Of a DNA stretch of 64,000 bases, positions 21,585 through 29,883 are shown piece after piece; the stretch's first letter is position 1, and every line of letters starts with the position of its first letter. The stretch is from Yersinia nurmii. GTDB lineage: Bacteria; Pseudomonadota; Gammaproteobacteria; Enterobacterales; Enterobacteriaceae. The notes beneath the pieces are model-generated. The model was not told where the DNA came from and ran no database searches. It saw only the letters and a program-made list of their open reading frames with translations. Position numbers and translations under genes: made by a program. The DNA lies in contig NZ_CPYD01000004.1 of NCBI RefSeq assembly GCF_001112925.1, positions 124,001-188,000 of the forward strand. Direction: 5' to 3'.

Positions 21585-24509
21585 ATGAACCAGTCTGATT
21601 CTGCTCTCCATCAGGGCACGCCGGGGGTCAGCGTGCTGGATAACCGTGGCCACGTTATACGAGAGTTACGATATTATCGCCATCCAGATACCCCGCAGGA
21701 AATTGCTGAGCGTATAGCTTTTCATCAATTTGATCGTTATGGGTTTATTTCTCAAAGTCTCGATCCGCGTCTGGCGGAAAGACGAAAGATGGATAGTTCG
21801 GTTAAGCCGAATTTATCTTACTTTACGACCCTTAGCGGCGAAGTTTTGCGCACAGATGGCGTTGATGCAGGCACAATCTTTTCCCTGAATGATATTGCCG
21901 CTCGCCCTGCCATCAGCATTTCCGCCACCGGCGTGTCACATACCTGGCAATATGAAGGTGCAAATCGGTCGGGGCGGGTACTCAGCCGCAGTGAAAGGGA
22001 GAAAGATCGAGAAGAACGAATTATTGAGCGCTTTTACTGGGCTGGCAGTGATGTATCGCAAAAAGCGAACAATCTCGCGGGGCAATGCTTACGCCATTAT
22101 AACAGTGCTGGGCTGAATCAAACTCTGAGCATTGCGCTCACAGGAACGCCTTTATCCGCGAGCTATCAGCCAATGCTGGAGAGTGCAGAGCCAGACTGGC
22201 AGGGGACGAATGAGTCGGCGTGGCTCGACTTATTGACTTCGGAAATTTTTACCACTTACAACCGAGCCGACGCCAATGGCGAAACCTTGGTACACACTGA
22301 CGCCATGGGGAATACCCAGCGGTTGGCCTACGATGTGGCCGGTTTTCTTAAAAGCAGCTGGCTGAGTTTAAAGGGCGGGCAAGAGCGGATCATAGTCAAA
22401 TCGCTGACCTATTCGGCCGCCGGACAAAAGCTGCAAGAAGAGCACGGTAATGGTGTGCTCACCACTTATAGCTATGAGGCGGAAACTCAGCGTTTAATCG
22501 GTATCAGGACCGAGCGTCCAGCGGGGCATTTATCGGGGGCCAAGGTGTTTCAGGATTTGCGTTATACCTACGATCCCGTCGGTAACGTGCTGCGTATTAC
22601 CAATGACGCGGAAGCGACTCGTTTCTGGCGTAATCAGAAAGTCGTGCCAGAAAATACCTACATCTACGACAGTTTGTACCAATTAGTCGGTGCCTGCGGG
22701 CGCGAAATGGCAAACATTCCGCAACAGGGCAGTCAGCTTCCCACATTGTCTCCGATTGATGACAACGCATATACCAATTACATCCGCAATTATCGCTATG
22801 ATTCTGCGGGTAATTTGATGCAAATCCGCCATACATCAGCCGCAACCAATAACAGTTACACCACTAATATAACCGTTTCAAAATATAGCAATCGTGCAGT
22901 ATTAAGCTCGCTAACCGACGACGCGGATAAAGTGGAAGGATTCTTTGATGCAGCCGGACGTCAGAATCAATTATTGCCAGGCCAAACGTTAAGCTGGAAT
23001 GCGCGTGGTGAACTGGCGAAGGTCACGCCGGTTGCGCGCGATGGGCAGGAATCTGATAGTGAAACATACCGTTATGATGCTAATAGCCAGCGCGTTAGCA
23101 AAATGGCTATTCAGCAGTCCAATAACAATACACAAACTCGGCGAGTGCTCTATCTGGCGGGTCTGGAACGAAGAACAATTCATCAGGGTAATACGTTGTT
23201 TGAAACGTTGCTGGTGGTAAAAATGGGCGAAGCAGGCCGGGCGCAGGTGCAGGTCATGCACTGGGAGCTTGGGAAACCCACTGAAGTGGCTAACGACGAG
23301 CTGCGTTACAGCTACGATAATTTGATTGGCAGCAGTGGGTTAGAAGTAGATGGAACCGGGCAATTGATCAGTCAGGAGGAATATTATCCCTATGGTGGTA
23401 CCGCGGTGTGGATGGCGCGCAGCCAACGAGAAGCGAGTGATAAAGCCTATGGATATTCAGGTAAGGAACGGGATGCCACGGGGCTGTATTACTACGGTTT
23501 TCGTTACTATCAGCCGTGGGTTGGCCGCTGGCTGAGTGCCGATCCCGCGGGGACGATAGATGGGCTGAATCTATTTAGAATGGTCAGGAATAACCCGATT
23601 GTACTTCATGATCCTGATGGTTTGGCACCGAGTTTGTTTGAGCGCATCAGTTCATTTCGAAAGAAAGACACATTAACTATTTCATCCCTCAAAGGAACCG
23701 GGCCATTTTATACCCGCGCAGAAAGTGAGATTGACATTGATTTCCTGTTTTCCAGACAGGATAGGGATAAAGACTTTCCGCCTCAAAACCACAAGGGACT
23801 TTCTGCTGAAGATCGTCGAGAGGTGCTAGAAGTTTCCTCAGGTGAGAATATCACCTCCGCAAATAAGTCTGCTAAATGGTATGCGGGAATACATTGGGAA
23901 ACTAAACCATTAAAAAATAATACTGATCTGGTGGTTCTTCACAACGGTGTACAGGGTGCCGCAGGGATTAATATCAATTTGAATGATATAAAACCAGGTC
24001 GCTCTGTGCTCGTGACGGCTGGGACATTAACCGGATGTACGATGATTACCGGCGTTAAGGGGAATAATTTTTATGCTTTGCATGCCGGAACTGGAACACC
24101 ATCCGAAAATTGGCTAACGGGTGAACACGGAGTGACAGATAATTTCAGACTGTTGAATAAGTTAATTCCGGATGCCGGTATTGCACTGAATCCAGAAGCT
24201 GCTAATGACAGCTTATTAACGATATTGGATTATTTCGATAAGGGAACTATCGCCTACAACGGTAAGAAAGGCAGTGAAATACATAGAGACGCAGATAATA
24301 TTCTAAATTACCGAACCGAAGGTTATGCAAATACCGTGGGTGTATCTTTCAGCCTATTAACAAAAGATAAAAATGGTGAGGTTTCGGCATCAACGTTATT
24401 AGAACTTGGTGAGCTAAAACCACATAAAAAACATAGAACAAGAGGCGAGTTTGGTATGACTGAACTGAAATACGAGGCCAGAAAAAATACCGCCGTTAAA
24501 TTACGCTGA
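21585..24509 (+). CDS. yenC1: YenC1, TcC component with CNF-type deamidase payload
   Basis: A 974-residue TcC protein. Residues 1-680 are the RHS shell, ending in the core GLYYYGFRYYQPWVGRWLSAD and DPDG. Aspartates 653 and 676 occupy the positions of the autoproteolytic pair that release the C terminus inside the cocoon. The variable payload (about residues 680-974) contains LTGCTMITGVKGNNFYALHAG: Cys818 and His833, 15 residues apart, match the Cys866/His881 spacing of CNF1. That family deamidates a glutamine of Rho GTPases and locks them on. Start supported by AAGGA eight bases upstream. A hairpin with a T run directly follows the stop. Confidence 0.93.
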   Translation: MNQSDSALHQGTPGVSVLDNRGHVIRELRYYRHPDTPQEIAERIAFHQFDRYGFISQSLDPRLAERRKMDSSVKPNLSYFTTLSGEVLRTDGVDAGTIFSLNDIAARPAISISATGVSHTWQYEGANRSGRVLSRSEREKDREERIIERFYWAGSDVSQKANNLAGQCLRHYNSAGLNQTLSIALTGTPLSASYQPMLESAEPDWQGTNESAWLDLLTSEIFTTYNRADANGETLVHTDAMGNTQRLAYDVAGFLKSSWLSLKGGQERIIVKSLTYSAAGQKLQEEHGNGVLTTYSYEAETQRLIGIRTERPAGHLSGAKVFQDLRYTYDPVGNVLRITNDAEATRFWRNQKVVPENTYIYDSLYQLVGACGREMANIPQQGSQLPTLSPIDDNAYTNYIRNYRYDSAGNLMQIRHTSAATNNSYTTNITVSKYSNRAVLSSLTDDADKVEGFFDAAGRQNQLLPGQTLSWNARGELAKVTPVARDGQESDSETYRYDANSQRVSKMAIQQSNNNTQTRRVLYLAGLERRTIHQGNTLFETLLVVKMGEAGRAQVQVMHWELGKPTEVANDELRYSYDNLIGSSGLEVDGTGQLISQEEYYPYGGTAVWMARSQREASDKAYGYSGKERDATGLYYYGFRYYQPWVGRWLSADPAGTIDGLNLFRMVRNNPIVLHDPDGLAPSLFERISSFRKKDTLTISSLKGTGPFYTRAESEIDIDFLFSRQDRDKDFPPQNHKGLSAEDRREVLEVSSGENITSANKSAKWYAGIHWETKPLKNNTDLVVLHNGVQGAAGININLNDIKPGRSVLVTAGTLTGCTMITGVKGNNFYALHAGTGTPSENWLTGEHGVTDNFRLLNKLIPDAGIALNPEAANDSLLTILDYFDKGTIAYNGKKGSEIHRDADNILNYRTEGYANTVGVSFSLLTKDKNGEVSASTLLELGELKPHKKHRTRGEFGMTELKYEARKNTAVKLR

Positions 24510-24514
24510 AGCAC

Positions 24515-24555
24515 TAGCCTGCCTGATTTAGTCATTTATTTAATCGGGCAGGCTA
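24515..24555 (+). terminator. Probable intrinsic terminator after yenC1
   Basis: TAGCCTGCC-type and GGCAGGCTA arms pair (extended by GATT/AATC with one G-T) and are followed by TTTT, six bases after the yenC1 stop. This implies that yenC2 is at least partly transcribed on its own or by read-through. Confidence 0.7.
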
Positions 24556-24729
24556 TTTTCATTCTCACTATGCTGTCTTTATATTTTCAAACTGCGCTAT
24601 CAAAAATAGCCATAAATAATATGGATTGCCGAGCAACATTACTTTTAGTCCACAATCGTATAGTTCACATTTATTGAGCGTATTCGCCTTCATGTGCTCG
24701 GTTTTTTCATGTTTAACCAGGAGATATTT

Positions 24730-27642
24730 ATGAACACACAGCTGTTTAGTCAAACCCCGTTGGTCACGGTGTTTGATAATCGTGGACTGAGCGTTCGCGA
24801 TATCGCGTATCGCCGCCATCCTGATACACCCAACGCGACGGAAGAATGTATAACCCGTCATCAATTCGATTTTCGTGGTTTTCTAACGCAGAGTGTAGAT
24901 CCACGACTAAATCAGAAAGAAGTTGCCAACTTTTCTTATCTAACTGATTTAAAAGGTCATATTATATATACACAAAGCGTTGATGCGGGTGGCACGCTAG
25001 ATCTGAACGATATTGCTGGAAGATCTGTTATAGCGATGACCAATATCAGCAGAGGAGAGCGCGGTAAGGAGGACCTCAGTCTGGCCGTCACCCGAACCTT
25101 TCAGTATGAAAATGCTCCATTGCCAGGCCGCCCACTGAGTGTAACCGAGCGGGTGAACGGCGAAAACGCGCGGATTACAGAGCGTTTTGTGTATGCTGGC
25201 AATACGCCACAGGAGAAAAGTCAGAACCTCGCCGGGCAGTGCGTCAGTTATTACGATACGGCCGGTCTGGTACAGACGGACAGCGTATCATTAACGGGTA
25301 AACCGTTATCTGTTAGCCGTAAACTACTGAGAGATTCGGACGATACGAGCATCATGGCCGACTGGCAGGGGAGCGATGTTTCCGCCTGGAATAACCTGCT
25401 GGCAGCAGAAACCTATACAACTGCGACCTCCACGGATGCGACGGGTGCGGTGCTGGCAACCACTGACGCCGTGGGCAATCTGCAACGTGTAGCATTCGAT
25501 ATTGCGGGCCAACTGTCAGCGAGCTGGCTGACGCTAAAAGGAGGGGAGGAGCAGGTTATCGTAAAGGCGCTGACGTATTCTGCCGCTGGACAGAAGCTAC
25601 GTGAGGAAGGCGGTAACGGTGTGGTAACCACTTATACTTATGAGGCGGAAACTCAGCGTTTGATAGGTATTAAAACCGAGCGCCCGAACGGTCATGCCGC
25701 TGGCGCGAAAGTGCTACAGGATTTACGTTATGAATACGATCCGGTCGGGAATGTTCTCAGCATCACTAATGACGCAGAGGAAACGCGTTTTTGGCGTAAT
25801 CAAAAAGTGGTGCCTAAAAATGCCTACTGTTATGACAGCTTCTATCAATTGGTCAGCGCCAGCGGGCGCGAAGTCGCGGGGGCTGGCCAGCAAGGCAGTG
25901 CTTTACCTTCCACCCTCGTGCCTCTTCCCTCTGATGATTCGGTATATACGAACTATACCCGCACTTATACCTATGATTCTGCGGGTAATCTGATACGTAT
26001 CAGACACAGTGCGCCCGCGACTAATAATAATTACACCCTAAACATCACCCTGAGTGAGCGCAGTAACCGTGGCGTAATTAGTTCGCTAACTGAAAACCCT
26101 GCTGATGTGGATGCGCTCTTTAGTGCAAGTGGAAACCCTAAGTGGCTACAACACGGGCAGAGCCTTATTTGGACACCGCGTGGCGAGTTGCAAACCGCGC
26201 TTTTAGTGGCACGCGACGGAACGGCGGATGACAGTGAAAGTTACCGTTATGACGGCAGCAGCCAACGTATTTTGAAAATCAGTTCGCAGCAAACGAGTCA
26301 CAGTGCACAGGTGCAACGGGCGCTGTATTTGCCTGGATTGGAATGGCGAACTATTACTGGTGGCGTTGCGGAAGCGGAAAACTTACAGGTTGTCTGCGTC
26401 GGTGAGGCGGGGCGTGCTCAGGTGCGTGTACTACATTGGGAGAGCGGAAAACCGGATGGAATAATCAACGACCAGATACGCTGGAGCTACGATAACCTCA
26501 CTTGCAGCAGTGGCCTGGAAGTGGATGCCAATGGTCTCGTCATCAGTATGGAAGAATATTATCCCTATGGCGGAACTGCCGTGTGGGCGGCACGGAGTCA
26601 TATAGAAACGGCTTATAAAACCGTCCGATACTCAGGAAAAGAACGAGATGCAACCGGGCTGTATTATTACGGTTATCGATACTATCAACCTTGGGCGGCC
26701 CGTTGGCTTTCCGCCGATCCTGCGGGTACGGTTGATGGATTGAATCTGTATAGAATGGTGAGAAATAATCCACTGCGGCTTACCGATCCAGATGGAATGG
26801 CTCCATTAGATTGGCTGGATTTGGATACGACTAATGCATCTGGGGATATCGTTAAGGCCATTTACCAACAAAATCAGAGAGACGGGCCTCATAGAGGCGT
26901 TAGAGATATTTATCAACGTATGACTGAAAGTACCGGGATGATTTTACAGGAGACATTAAATAATGAGGCAGTGCTAAAAGGTATTAAACAGAAAGACAAA
27001 GAAAAAAAATCAAGAGGAATGAAATTTACCCATTCAAAATTAAAAAACTACGCCGCTCATGCGGGTGTTTTAAATACGCTGCAACCGGATGCAGTTTATA
27101 AAGATGGTTTCCTTAATCTTCCCGGAAGTTTGGGTAATAAAAATACCTTCCCTGGTGTGGAACTGATTGAGGATAAAGTGAATCCGGCATTGAGTCAGTA
27201 TCATCCTGATAATCTAGGGAAAAGCCGAAAATGGAGGCCAGAAGCGAGCCTAGGGTATTACCGTGTTGCAGATACGGAAGCATTTATCTCTGGCATCCGT
27301 GGCCAATATGAATCATCGGGAACAGATCTTCATGCGGTGGTTGAAGGGCGAATTCGGGATCATCTTTTAGCAAATAATAATGTTTTACCTAAAATGGCCG
27401 GGATTGCCGGTTTACATGCAGAAGTTCAGGCGCTGAACTATATTGTTTCCAATCCAGATATTGAAGGCGGAAACGCCGAGAGACTTAACGGTAGTTATAT
27501 CTTTACTCAACGGCTGGTTGGGAATGTGAATGAAGATTTCCCCGCCTGCTATAACTGCTCCGGAATTATATCAGGTTTGGAAAACGTCATGACCGGACGA
27601 GTCAATAATGATGTGAGACTAAAGCGTCGAAACTCATTTTAG
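24730..27642 (+). CDS. yenC2: YenC2, TcC component with YwqJ-type deaminase-like payload
   Basis: A 970-residue TcC protein, homologous to YenC1 through the RHS shell (residues 1-690) but with an unrelated C terminus. The start at 24730 follows AGGAG; it places aspartates at 663 (SADPAG) and 686 (TDPDG), which is the numbering I recall for the autoprotease of the crystallised YenC2. The payload contains LHAEVQ (His896, Glu898) and PACYNC (Cys940, Cys943), the zinc-ligand and proton-donor pattern of the YwqJ group of the cytidine-deaminase-like superfamily. The substrate is not evident. It shares YenB with YenC1 as the alternative cargo. A terminator hairpin follows at 27717. Confidence 0.93.
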   Translation: MNTQLFSQTPLVTVFDNRGLSVRDIAYRRHPDTPNATEECITRHQFDFRGFLTQSVDPRLNQKEVANFSYLTDLKGHIIYTQSVDAGGTLDLNDIAGRSVIAMTNISRGERGKEDLSLAVTRTFQYENAPLPGRPLSVTERVNGENARITERFVYAGNTPQEKSQNLAGQCVSYYDTAGLVQTDSVSLTGKPLSVSRKLLRDSDDTSIMADWQGSDVSAWNNLLAAETYTTATSTDATGAVLATTDAVGNLQRVAFDIAGQLSASWLTLKGGEEQVIVKALTYSAAGQKLREEGGNGVVTTYTYEAETQRLIGIKTERPNGHAAGAKVLQDLRYEYDPVGNVLSITNDAEETRFWRNQKVVPKNAYCYDSFYQLVSASGREVAGAGQQGSALPSTLVPLPSDDSVYTNYTRTYTYDSAGNLIRIRHSAPATNNNYTLNITLSERSNRGVISSLTENPADVDALFSASGNPKWLQHGQSLIWTPRGELQTALLVARDGTADDSESYRYDGSSQRILKISSQQTSHSAQVQRALYLPGLEWRTITGGVAEAENLQVVCVGEAGRAQVRVLHWESGKPDGIINDQIRWSYDNLTCSSGLEVDANGLVISMEEYYPYGGTAVWAARSHIETAYKTVRYSGKERDATGLYYYGYRYYQPWAARWLSADPAGTVDGLNLYRMVRNNPLRLTDPDGMAPLDWLDLDTTNASGDIVKAIYQQNQRDGPHRGVRDIYQRMTESTGMILQETLNNEAVLKGIKQKDKEKKSRGMKFTHSKLKNYAAHAGVLNTLQPDAVYKDGFLNLPGSLGNKNTFPGVELIEDKVNPALSQYHPDNLGKSRKWRPEASLGYYRVADTEAFISGIRGQYESSGTDLHAVVEGRIRDHLLANNNVLPKMAGIAGLHAEVQALNYIVSNPDIEGGNAERLNGSYIFTQRLVGNVNEDFPACYNCSGIISGLENVMTGRVNNDVRLKRRNSF

Positions 27643-27716
27643 GCCAGCGCGCATCGCTGAAATAGAACGTGATGTGATAAAAATCATTTTTTGTTTAGAT
27701 ATGAATGCGTAAGTTA

Positions 27717-27750
27717 GACCGTTCCCAATATTGGGGGCGGTCAACCTTTT
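27717..27750 (+). terminator. Terminator at the end of the Tc cluster
   Basis: GACCG-TTCCC and GGGGG-CGGTC arms pair over 27717-27742, followed by a short T-rich tail; it closes the seven-gene toxin cluster. Confidence 0.65.
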
Positions 27751-28255
27751 GGTATCATGATATTTATATACTGGATTAATAACGGCTAGTCGGATGAATT
27801 CTAGATTATAAGATGTTTAATAATAATCCCGCTCTCAGATCCTGCGAATGTCTGACTCAGTCAAATGACTTTCTACGTACATCATAATTTTGTCTTAATG
27901 TTATTTAATTAATGTAAATGCCTTAGTTAAAGCTTTTATCTGAGTGAACTCCAACAGATCTTTCGGGTTAAATGATTTACTGTGGCGACTATATTAAAGG
28001 CTAAGTAATTACCAGTGATTTTATTTTAAATGAATAGCAGGGTAAATAATTCTATTGCCTTGTCAATATGACATGTTCATAAGAGTAATTAATGTAGATT
28101 GAATCTATAGATCCGGCTCTTGTAAACGAGTTAATTGATTAGTTTTTCATATAACGCTAAATTTTTCTTTTGCTATTCTATACTCCGATGAGTTCTACAT
28201 CACGTTGAGAGTTGGCTATCATTAATCCACATTGATATTAACTGAGGTGACTATT
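27751..28255. other. AT-rich intergenic region
   Basis: About 500 bases with no coding frame between the Tc terminator and the methyltransferase gene; presumably holds the promoter of the latter. No repeat or strong hairpin seen. Confidence 0.5.
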
Positions 28256-29284
28256 TTGAATAGTAATGTTTCTATTTGTGAAAAAGATGCTGCTGGGATA
28301 CATTTGTTAGAGCAAGCAATGGGATTTACTTATCAAGGTGCACTTAGAGCGGCAGCTATTTTAGGCGTGGCCGATCATTTGATCAAAGGAGCGAAGACGA
28401 CAGAAGAACTCAGTAACGATATTAATGTGGACAGTCAGGAATTATATCGAGTTTTGCGCATGCTAGCATCGCGAGATATTTTTGAAGAAATGAAGGATGG
28501 TAAGTTCGCCCTAACACCGGCAGCGAGGTTTTTATGCTCAGATGGACCTGACTCCCTTAGACATGCTGTATTGATGTTGACCGATGAAACATTGTGGGGG
28601 CCTTCAGGTAATATGGTTGAAAATTTACGTGGTAAGTCTGCCTTTAAAAATATATTTGGCACATCATTCTATGAGTATTGGTCACAGGATCATGCTAATG
28701 AGGTTGGGTATAGTTTCCATACAGGGATGTCTTCGATGTCTACGGTGGAGAATAGATTTTTAATTCGTAGCTATGATTTCCCTGAAAATGTAACGGTAGT
28801 TGATATTGCTGGCGGCATGGGGGGGTTATTATTAAACGTGTTGCGAAGTAACCCAACGTTACATGGTATTTTATTTGATCGACCAGAAGTATTGGAAACG
28901 AATAGGCTTGGGGAGTTAGGTGATGATTCTCGTTGGAAGTTACAGCCTGGGAGTTTTTTTGAATCCTGTCCTACCGCTGATATTTATTTGTTGAAATACA
29001 TCGTGATGGATTGGCCTGACGAACAGGCAAGAAAAATATTAAAATGTTGCCGTAAGGCAATGCGACCAGACTCTAAAATTCTTATCATGGAAGCGGTTAT
29101 TCCAGAAGATAATAGTTGGCATGGTGGTAAAGAACTGGATATGTTGCTATTGGCTAGTTTTGATGGTGGCCAGTCACGAAGTGAGGAACAACTGCGAGAA
29201 TTATTAGCCAGCGCAGATTTAAAATTAAATCGTGTTATCGACACCGGCTGTTATGTTTCTATAGTTGAAGCTGTTATCGGTTAA
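28256..29284 (+). CDS. SAM-dependent O-methyltransferase (Methyltransf_2 family)
   Basis: A 342-residue protein of the class that methylates hydroxyl groups of small aromatic or polyketide-like molecules. The N-terminal dimerisation domain (about residues 12-90) contains GFTYQGALRAAAILGVADHL. The SAM-binding motif I is VDIAGGMGG (about residue 182), followed by LFDRPEVLE and LLKYIVMDWPDEQ; the C terminus is typical for the family. I choose the TTG at 28256 because GAGGTG lies six bases upstream; the longer reading from the TTG at 28232 has no site. It sits alone between two hairpins. No biosynthetic partner is near, so the substrate is open: it could modify an island-associated metabolite or host compound. 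Confidence 0.8.
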   Translation: MNSNVSICEKDAAGIHLLEQAMGFTYQGALRAAAILGVADHLIKGAKTTEELSNDINVDSQELYRVLRMLASRDIFEEMKDGKFALTPAARFLCSDGPDSLRHAVLMLTDETLWGPSGNMVENLRGKSAFKNIFGTSFYEYWSQDHANEVGYSFHTGMSSMSTVENRFLIRSYDFPENVTVVDIAGGMGGLLLNVLRSNPTLHGILFDRPEVLETNRLGELGDDSRWKLQPGSFFESCPTADIYLLKYIVMDWPDEQARKILKCCRKAMRPDSKILIMEAVIPEDNSWHGGKELDMLLLASFDGGQSRSEEQLRELLASADLKLNRVIDTGCYVSIVEAVIG

Positions 29285-29680
29285 ATAAATGGATTTTATT
29301 TTAGTCAGATTCAAGTCATTTTACGATATTAAATTCTTATAGTTTTATGGCCGTGATTTTGATGGCGTGGCGTTACCACGGCCAATGTGAATAAATTATA
29401 CCAATATAATGCTCCTGAAATTCATTCATGTTTTATTTATATTCAGAATCACTACTACAATTGAGCTTTTACCCCACTGAAAAGTCAACTCTATTTCCAT
29501 CACATTCCCGTAACCTGCTGTTACAACATTTTCGAAAAATAAACAATTCTATACCTCCTGCCTGTATTGGCATGCAGATTTTCAGGATGAAAAAGCTGGA
29601 TATTCTTAGATGGTCGTGAAATTAGTATTAGCGACCTATATTATCGATTTTTGAAAGTATCTTTTGTTTGAAACCGTTAG
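29285..29680. other. Intergenic region with hairpin
   Basis: About 400 bases without a convincing gene. TGGCCGTG (29348-29355) and CACGGCCA (29377-29384) form a perfect 8-bp hairpin that may end the methyltransferase transcript. A 63-codon frame at 29428-29619 has no ribosome binding site or recognisable features. Confidence 0.5.
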
Positions 29681-29700
29681 CTTAAATAAGCTTATTTAAG
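29681..29700. promoter_or_regulatory. Perfect 20-bp palindrome upstream of the metalloprotease gene
   Basis: CTTAAATAAG is followed directly by its reverse complement CTTATTTAAG, giving an uninterrupted perfect 20-bp palindrome. It lies about 180 bases before the next start codon, and a TTTAAGCTTA echo follows within a few bases. This is typical of an operator for a dimeric regulator. Confidence 0.45.
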
Positions 29701-29883
29701 ATTGTTTAAGCTTATTGCGGGGTTTGGGTTTATATCTTGGTCCAATTTTTTTGCTGACTAAATCTGGACACTCTGGTGTAGTTGATTCTTTTTGAACCCA
29801 AAACCTTATTTTGGCAAGAGCTCCGTTATAAATATCTGTCTATTCATCTGATAATTCCCCCAGCTTTTATTCAGGAACATATT

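Noticed and set aside
29428..29619. 63-codon frame between methyltransferase and metalloprotease genes
   Set aside because: Low-complexity composition, no ribosome binding site and no recognisable motif.
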